From positions 61,669 through 125,668 of the forward strand of contig NZ_FNYS01000010.1 of assembly GCF_900109075.1 (NCBI RefSeq): DNA of 64,000 bases, in the 5' to 3' direction. Below, piece by piece: positions 60,926-64,000 of this stretch. The notes under the pieces were generated by a model. It searched no databases. It worked only from the letters and a program-made list of their open reading frames with translations, and was not told where the DNA came from. The position numbers and the translations under genes were made by a program. The first letter of the stretch is position 1, and every line of letters starts with the position of its first letter. The stretch comes from Myroides marinus (lineage in GTDB: Bacteria; Bacteroidota; Bacteroidia; Flavobacteriales; Flavobacteriaceae).

Positions 60926-62872
60926 ATGTGTCAAGAACATTCAAACCATAATCACTCACATAACCACGAACAACACAATCACAACAATGATCATGACCAC
61001 AGTCATGAAGGAGAAAATACTAAGTTATTCGTTGGTTTTAGTTTGGTAATGCTCTTTATCGGAGTAATACTAGCAAACGTATTAAAGGCTGAATGGTTTA
61101 TCAACAACAACTATCTACGATTAGCTTGGTATGCTGTGGCATATTTACCAGTAGCATTTCCAGTACTTAAAGAAGCTGCTAAATTAGGAGTTAAAGGTGA
61201 CTTCTTTAATGAGTTTTCACTAATGAGCATCGCTACTATAGGAGCTTTTGCTATTGGAGAATACCCTGAAGGAGTAGCTGTAATGGTTTTCTATACTATA
61301 GGAGAAATATTTCAAGAAAATGCTGTTAATAAAGCCAAAGGAAATATTAAAGCATTATTAGATATTCGTCCTAATGAAGCAACAGTATCTAGAAATAATC
61401 AATACGTTGTGGTAAGCCCTGAGGAAGTTCAGATAGGAGAAATCATCCAGGTTAAAGTTGGTGAAAAGATTCCTTTAGATGGAGAGCTTTTAACTGATAA
61501 AGGTAGCTTTAATACTTCTGCTCTGACAGGAGAGAGTAAACCTAATACCTACGAAAAAGGAGAAACTGTACTTACTGGAATGATCAACCTACAGAATGTA
61601 GTAGAAATCAAAACAACTAAATTATATCAAGATAGTTCACTAGCTAAGATACTACAAATGGTACAAGAAGCTAGCGCTCGTAAAGCAACTACAGAATTAT
61701 ACATCAGAAAGTTTGCAAAAATTTATACACCTATTGTATTCTTCTTAGCTGTAGCCTTAACTATCATCCCTTACTTCATACTAGGTAGTGAATATATTTT
61801 CCAGACTTGGTTAGGTAGAGCATTAGTATTCTTAGTAATATCTTGTCCTTGTGCATTAGTGATCTCTGTTCCACTAGGATACTTCGGAGGTATCGGTGCA
61901 GCATCTAAAAATGGTATTCTTTTCAAAGGGTCTAACTATTTAGAACTCATGGCTAAGCTAGATATCGTAGTAATGGATAAAACGGGAACGCTTACAGAAG
62001 GAGTATTCAAAGTACAAAAAGTAGAGACTACAATAGAGCAAACTGAATTTGTTTCAATAGTATCTGCTATCGAAAAACAATCTACTCACCCTATAGCCAA
62101 AGCTATAGTAGAGGCATATCCTACAAACAAAACAGCTGAAGAAGTACATGAGATTTCTGGTAAAGGATTAATGGGTAAAGTAGATAATAAAGAAATACTA
62201 GTAGGTAATACAGCTCTTTTAAAGCATTATAACATCTCATACCCTACTGATGTAGATAATATAGTAGAAAGTATTGTAGTAGTAGCTATAAATAAAGAAT
62301 ACAGTGGATATATCACTATAGCTGATCAAATCAAATCAGATGCTAAAGAAGCAATCACACTTATGAAATCCATGGGGGTAAGTAAAACAGTGATGTTAAG
62401 TGGTGATAAAGATACTATTACTCAAAAGGTAGCAAAAGAGACAAATATAGACTTAGCTATGGGAGGTTTACTTCCTGAAGGAAAAGTAGAACAGGTTGAA
62501 AAACTTAAAAAAGAACATCCTGATAAGTCAATAGCATTTGTCGGTGACGGTATAAATGATGCACCTGTCTTAGCTTTAAGCGATGTAGGTATAGCTATGG
62601 GAGCTTTAGGTAGTGATGCTGCTATCGAAACTGCAGATGTAGTAATCCAAACTGACCAGCCTTCGAAAATAGCAACAGCTATGCACATAGGTAAAGAAAC
62701 ACGCAAGATTGTAATCCAAAACATTACTCTAGCATTAGTAGTCAAAGTGATAGTATTGATACTGGGTGCTGGTGGTGTTGCAACAATGTGGGAGGCTGTA
62801 TTTGCAGATGTTGGAGTTGCGTTACTTGCCATACTAAATGCAGTAAGAATTCAAAAAATGAAATTTATATAA
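60926..62872 (+). CDS. Heavy-metal P1B-type ATPase with His-rich N-terminus
   Basis: A 648-residue metal exporter (Zn2+, Cd2+, Co2+ or similar). The first 27 residues contain ten His (MCQEHSNHNHSHNHEQHNHN and so on), and no HMA metal-binding domain is present. The membrane CPC motif SCPCALVIS (Cys307 and Cys309), phosphorylation site DKTGTLTEG (Asp351), HP-like region and GDGINDAPVLA hinge are all present. The CPC motif fits ZntA/CadA or copper types; the His-rich terminus favours zinc or cobalt. Confidence 0.9.
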   Translation: MCQEHSNHNHSHNHEQHNHNNDHDHSHEGENTKLFVGFSLVMLFIGVILANVLKAEWFINNNYLRLAWYAVAYLPVAFPVLKEAAKLGVKGDFFNEFSLMSIATIGAFAIGEYPEGVAVMVFYTIGEIFQENAVNKAKGNIKALLDIRPNEATVSRNNQYVVVSPEEVQIGEIIQVKVGEKIPLDGELLTDKGSFNTSALTGESKPNTYEKGETVLTGMINLQNVVEIKTTKLYQDSSLAKILQMVQEASARKATTELYIRKFAKIYTPIVFFLAVALTIIPYFILGSEYIFQTWLGRALVFLVISCPCALVISVPLGYFGGIGAASKNGILFKGSNYLELMAKLDIVVMDKTGTLTEGVFKVQKVETTIEQTEFVSIVSAIEKQSTHPIAKAIVEAYPTNKTAEEVHEISGKGLMGKVDNKEILVGNTALLKHYNISYPTDVDNIVESIVVVAINKEYSGYITIADQIKSDAKEAITLMKSMGVSKTVMLSGDKDTITQKVAKETNIDLAMGGLLPEGKVEQVEKLKKEHPDKSIAFVGDGINDAPVLALSDVGIAMGALGSDAAIETADVVIQTDQPSKIATAMHIGKETRKIVIQNITLALVVKVIVLILGAGGVATMWEAVFADVGVALLAILNAVRIQKMKFI

Positions 62873-62908
62873 ACAAAAAAACCTGAGAGTAATATCTCAG
62901 GTTTTTTG
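62872..62908. terminator. Bidirectional terminator
   Basis: A stem AAAAAAACCTGAGA / TCTCAGGTTTTTT between convergent genes. Confidence 0.9.
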
Positions 62909-62915
62909 TTTAATC

Positions 62916-63767
62916 TTATTCATATACAGGTGTTACGTCATAACCTTTCTTTCGCAATAACTCAATAACACCAACCTCTCCTCCTAAATGAGCACTTCCC
63001 ACCGCAAACAAAGTTGATTCTATTAACATTATCCTTCCCATTTTTTCTACCCACATCTTATTTCTATTATCCAACATAATACTTTTAACCTCCATAGGCA
63101 TAAATTGAGGATCAGTACCTAGTTCATAAAGTTTATTCATATCTTCGTTCTTAAAGGCTTCAATAATACTTGTTAAGTTATCAGTACTTTCGTCTTTTAA
63201 CTTTAATTGCCTCACAATCTCTTTAACAGAAAAAGCTTTATTAAATAGTTCTAATTGTTCTTTACCATGCTCTAATCCTCCGAAATTCTTTCCTTTTTTC
63301 ATTCCAAGCATAATTAACTCAACATCATAACTAACCACTTCACACTGCAGTTCCTTATTAGTCATCAAATTCATTAATCCTAAGGAAGAAATAGAGTCCA
63401 CTTCGCTATTAGATAATCCGTACTCATTAATCAATAATTCTACTAGCTCTTTCCGATTATCTTCATCCAAATTTCTTGTTAGAGATACTTGATTATTCAT
63501 AGATTTCTGAATTTCCACAATCTCTTTAGGATCAGTAAAGTTTACTTCTAAAGTTAGATTATCTACTCTGTCAATAACCCTCTGTACCTTAGGTGTCAAC
63601 ACGAAATCATCTTTACACATAATATGAATAGTCCCCACAATATATGAGGGCTTATGTAATCCATTTCCAGTGATCTCCCAAAGTAGGGATTTATCTAATA
63701 CCTCCTGTCCAAAAATAGAAACTATACTAGTGAAAAATAAAATACTAACTAATATGTGCTTTCTCAT
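62916..63767 (-). CDS. Exported TraB/GumN family protein
   Basis: A 283-residue exported protein, signal peptide ending SIFGQ. It has the family N-terminal pattern LLWEITGNGLHKPSYIVGTIHI and the C-terminal FAVGSAHLGGEVGVIELLRKKGYDV, which contain the two conserved GxxH motifs proposed to form a metalloprotease-like site. The function of the family in bacteria is uncertain. It is the last protein gene before the rRNA operon. Confidence 0.9.
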   Translation of the reverse strand: MRKHILVSILFFTSIVSIFGQEVLDKSLLWEITGNGLHKPSYIVGTIHIMCKDDFVLTPKVQRVIDRVDNLTLEVNFTDPKEIVEIQKSMNNQVSLTRNLDEDNRKELVELLINEYGLSNSEVDSISSLGLMNLMTNKELQCEVVSYDVELIMLGMKKGKNFGGLEHGKEQLELFNKAFSVKEIVRQLKLKDESTDNLTSIIEAFKNEDMNKLYELGTDPQFMPMEVKSIMLDNRNKMWVEKMGRIMLIESTLFAVGSAHLGGEVGVIELLRKKGYDVTPVYE

Positions 63768-63830
63768 AACTTACCTTATTAAGTACAATTCTTAAATGTA
63801 CGCACTAAACCAATAGCATAAAGCTAATAA

Positions 63831-63869
63831 AAACAAAAAATCCCCAACCTCTAATGAGATTGGGGATTC
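63831..63869 (-). terminator. Terminator of the rRNA operon
   Basis: A stem AATCCCCAA / TTGGGGATT with a further three pairs, followed on the minus strand by six T. It lies 10 bases beyond the 5S gene end. Confidence 0.9.
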
Positions 63870-63879
63870 TATAAAGAAA

Positions 63880-63982
63880 GGCGGCGACATACTCTCCCAC
63901 TGGTTAGCAGTACCATCTGCGCTAGCGGGCTTAACTTCTCTGTTCGAAATGGGAAGAGGTGAGCCCCGCTGCAATAACCACC
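63880..63982 (-). rRNA. rrf: 5S ribosomal RNA
   Basis: The minus strand reads GGTGGTTATTGCAGCGGGG at its start, then CACCTCTTCCCATTTCGAAC and GAAGTTAAGCCCGCTAGCGC, and ends GAGTATGTCGCCGCC. These are the conserved 5S helices and loops (the CCCATTTCGAACAGAGAAG segment is diagnostic). Boundaries are set by the terminal helix GGTGGTTAT/TGTCGCCGCC and may be off by a few bases. The 23S gene should lie beyond the window on the same strand. Confidence 0.95.
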
Positions 63983-64000
63983 TTAAATCGGTTGTTACTT

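Noticed and set aside
62422..62832. 136-residue minus-strand frame
   Set aside because: It is antisense to conserved P-type ATPase motifs.
63792..63974. 60-residue minus-strand frame at the right end
   Set aside because: It runs through the 5S rRNA gene and its terminator.
1..64000. tRNA genes, CRISPR arrays, prophage or transposase genes
   Set aside because: I looked for tRNA-like cloverleaf ends, regularly spaced repeats and integrase or transposase motifs and saw none.

Overview
The window looks like a chromosomal segment of a low-GC member of the Flavobacteriaceae. The evidence is the strongly AT-rich DNA, the repeated -7 promoter box TAnnTTTG typical of Bacteroidetes, a TonB-dependent receptor with a carboxypeptidase-regulatory N-terminal domain, DUF2911 and Porin_O_P family proteins, and MutA/MutB split methylmalonyl-CoA mutase. 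A Myroides-like genus is my best guess, but that is inference. There are about 57 protein genes, two probable leader-peptide ORFs and the 5S end of an rRNA operon. I saw no prophage, insertion sequence, CRISPR array or tRNA gene.

Layout. 1-9.7 kb: partial secreted M64 peptidase, truA with an ABC exporter, lpdA, purB, a lipoprotein and a DUF2911 protein. 9.9-17.4 kb: tilS-dsbD, then a secreted tyrosine-type phosphatase paired with a TonB-dependent receptor. 17.4-23.3 kb: PASTA protein-rluD, divergent ddl-coaD, a Nudix hydrolase and divergent pyrE with an SRPBCC protein, then a lipoprotein. 23.4-27.1 kb: a three-gene cell-surface operon with two tandem L-type lectin-like proteins. 27.4-29.9 kb: a leader ORF, an attenuator-like terminator and the rtcB-prfH operon (RNA ligase plus release-factor-like ribosome rescue protein). 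30-36.2 kb: prmA-clpS, an OprP-like porin, a lipoprotein, and lysC-lysA behind a lysine-codon leader peptide and terminator. 36.3-44.2 kb: two small exported proteins, a palindromic repeat cluster, a siderophore-interacting protein, then udk-divIC-mutA-mutB. 44.3-52.4 kb: a membrane protein, a DEAD-box helicase, a SanA-like protein, and a five-gene operon of exported proteins of unknown function. 52.7-64 kb: feoAB with a palindromic operator over its promoter, recR, a sodium:solute symporter, a CoA-binding protein, an OmpW protein, a MATE exporter, a His-rich heavy-metal P-type ATPase, a TraB/GumN protein and the 5S rRNA.

The most interesting material is regulatory. Two operons are preceded by short ORFs followed by strong intrinsic terminators with competing pairings. 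The lysC-lysA leader has six Lys codons in 21 and fits classical lysine attenuation. The rtcB-prfH leader is not enriched in one amino acid, yet has a complete 1:2 / 2:3 / 3:4 pairing logic. Because the operon it precedes repairs and rescues damaged ribosomes, it may be a sensor of ribosome damage or stalling. I know of no description of such a switch. The five-gene exported operon and the lectin operon are the best candidates for undescribed protein systems.
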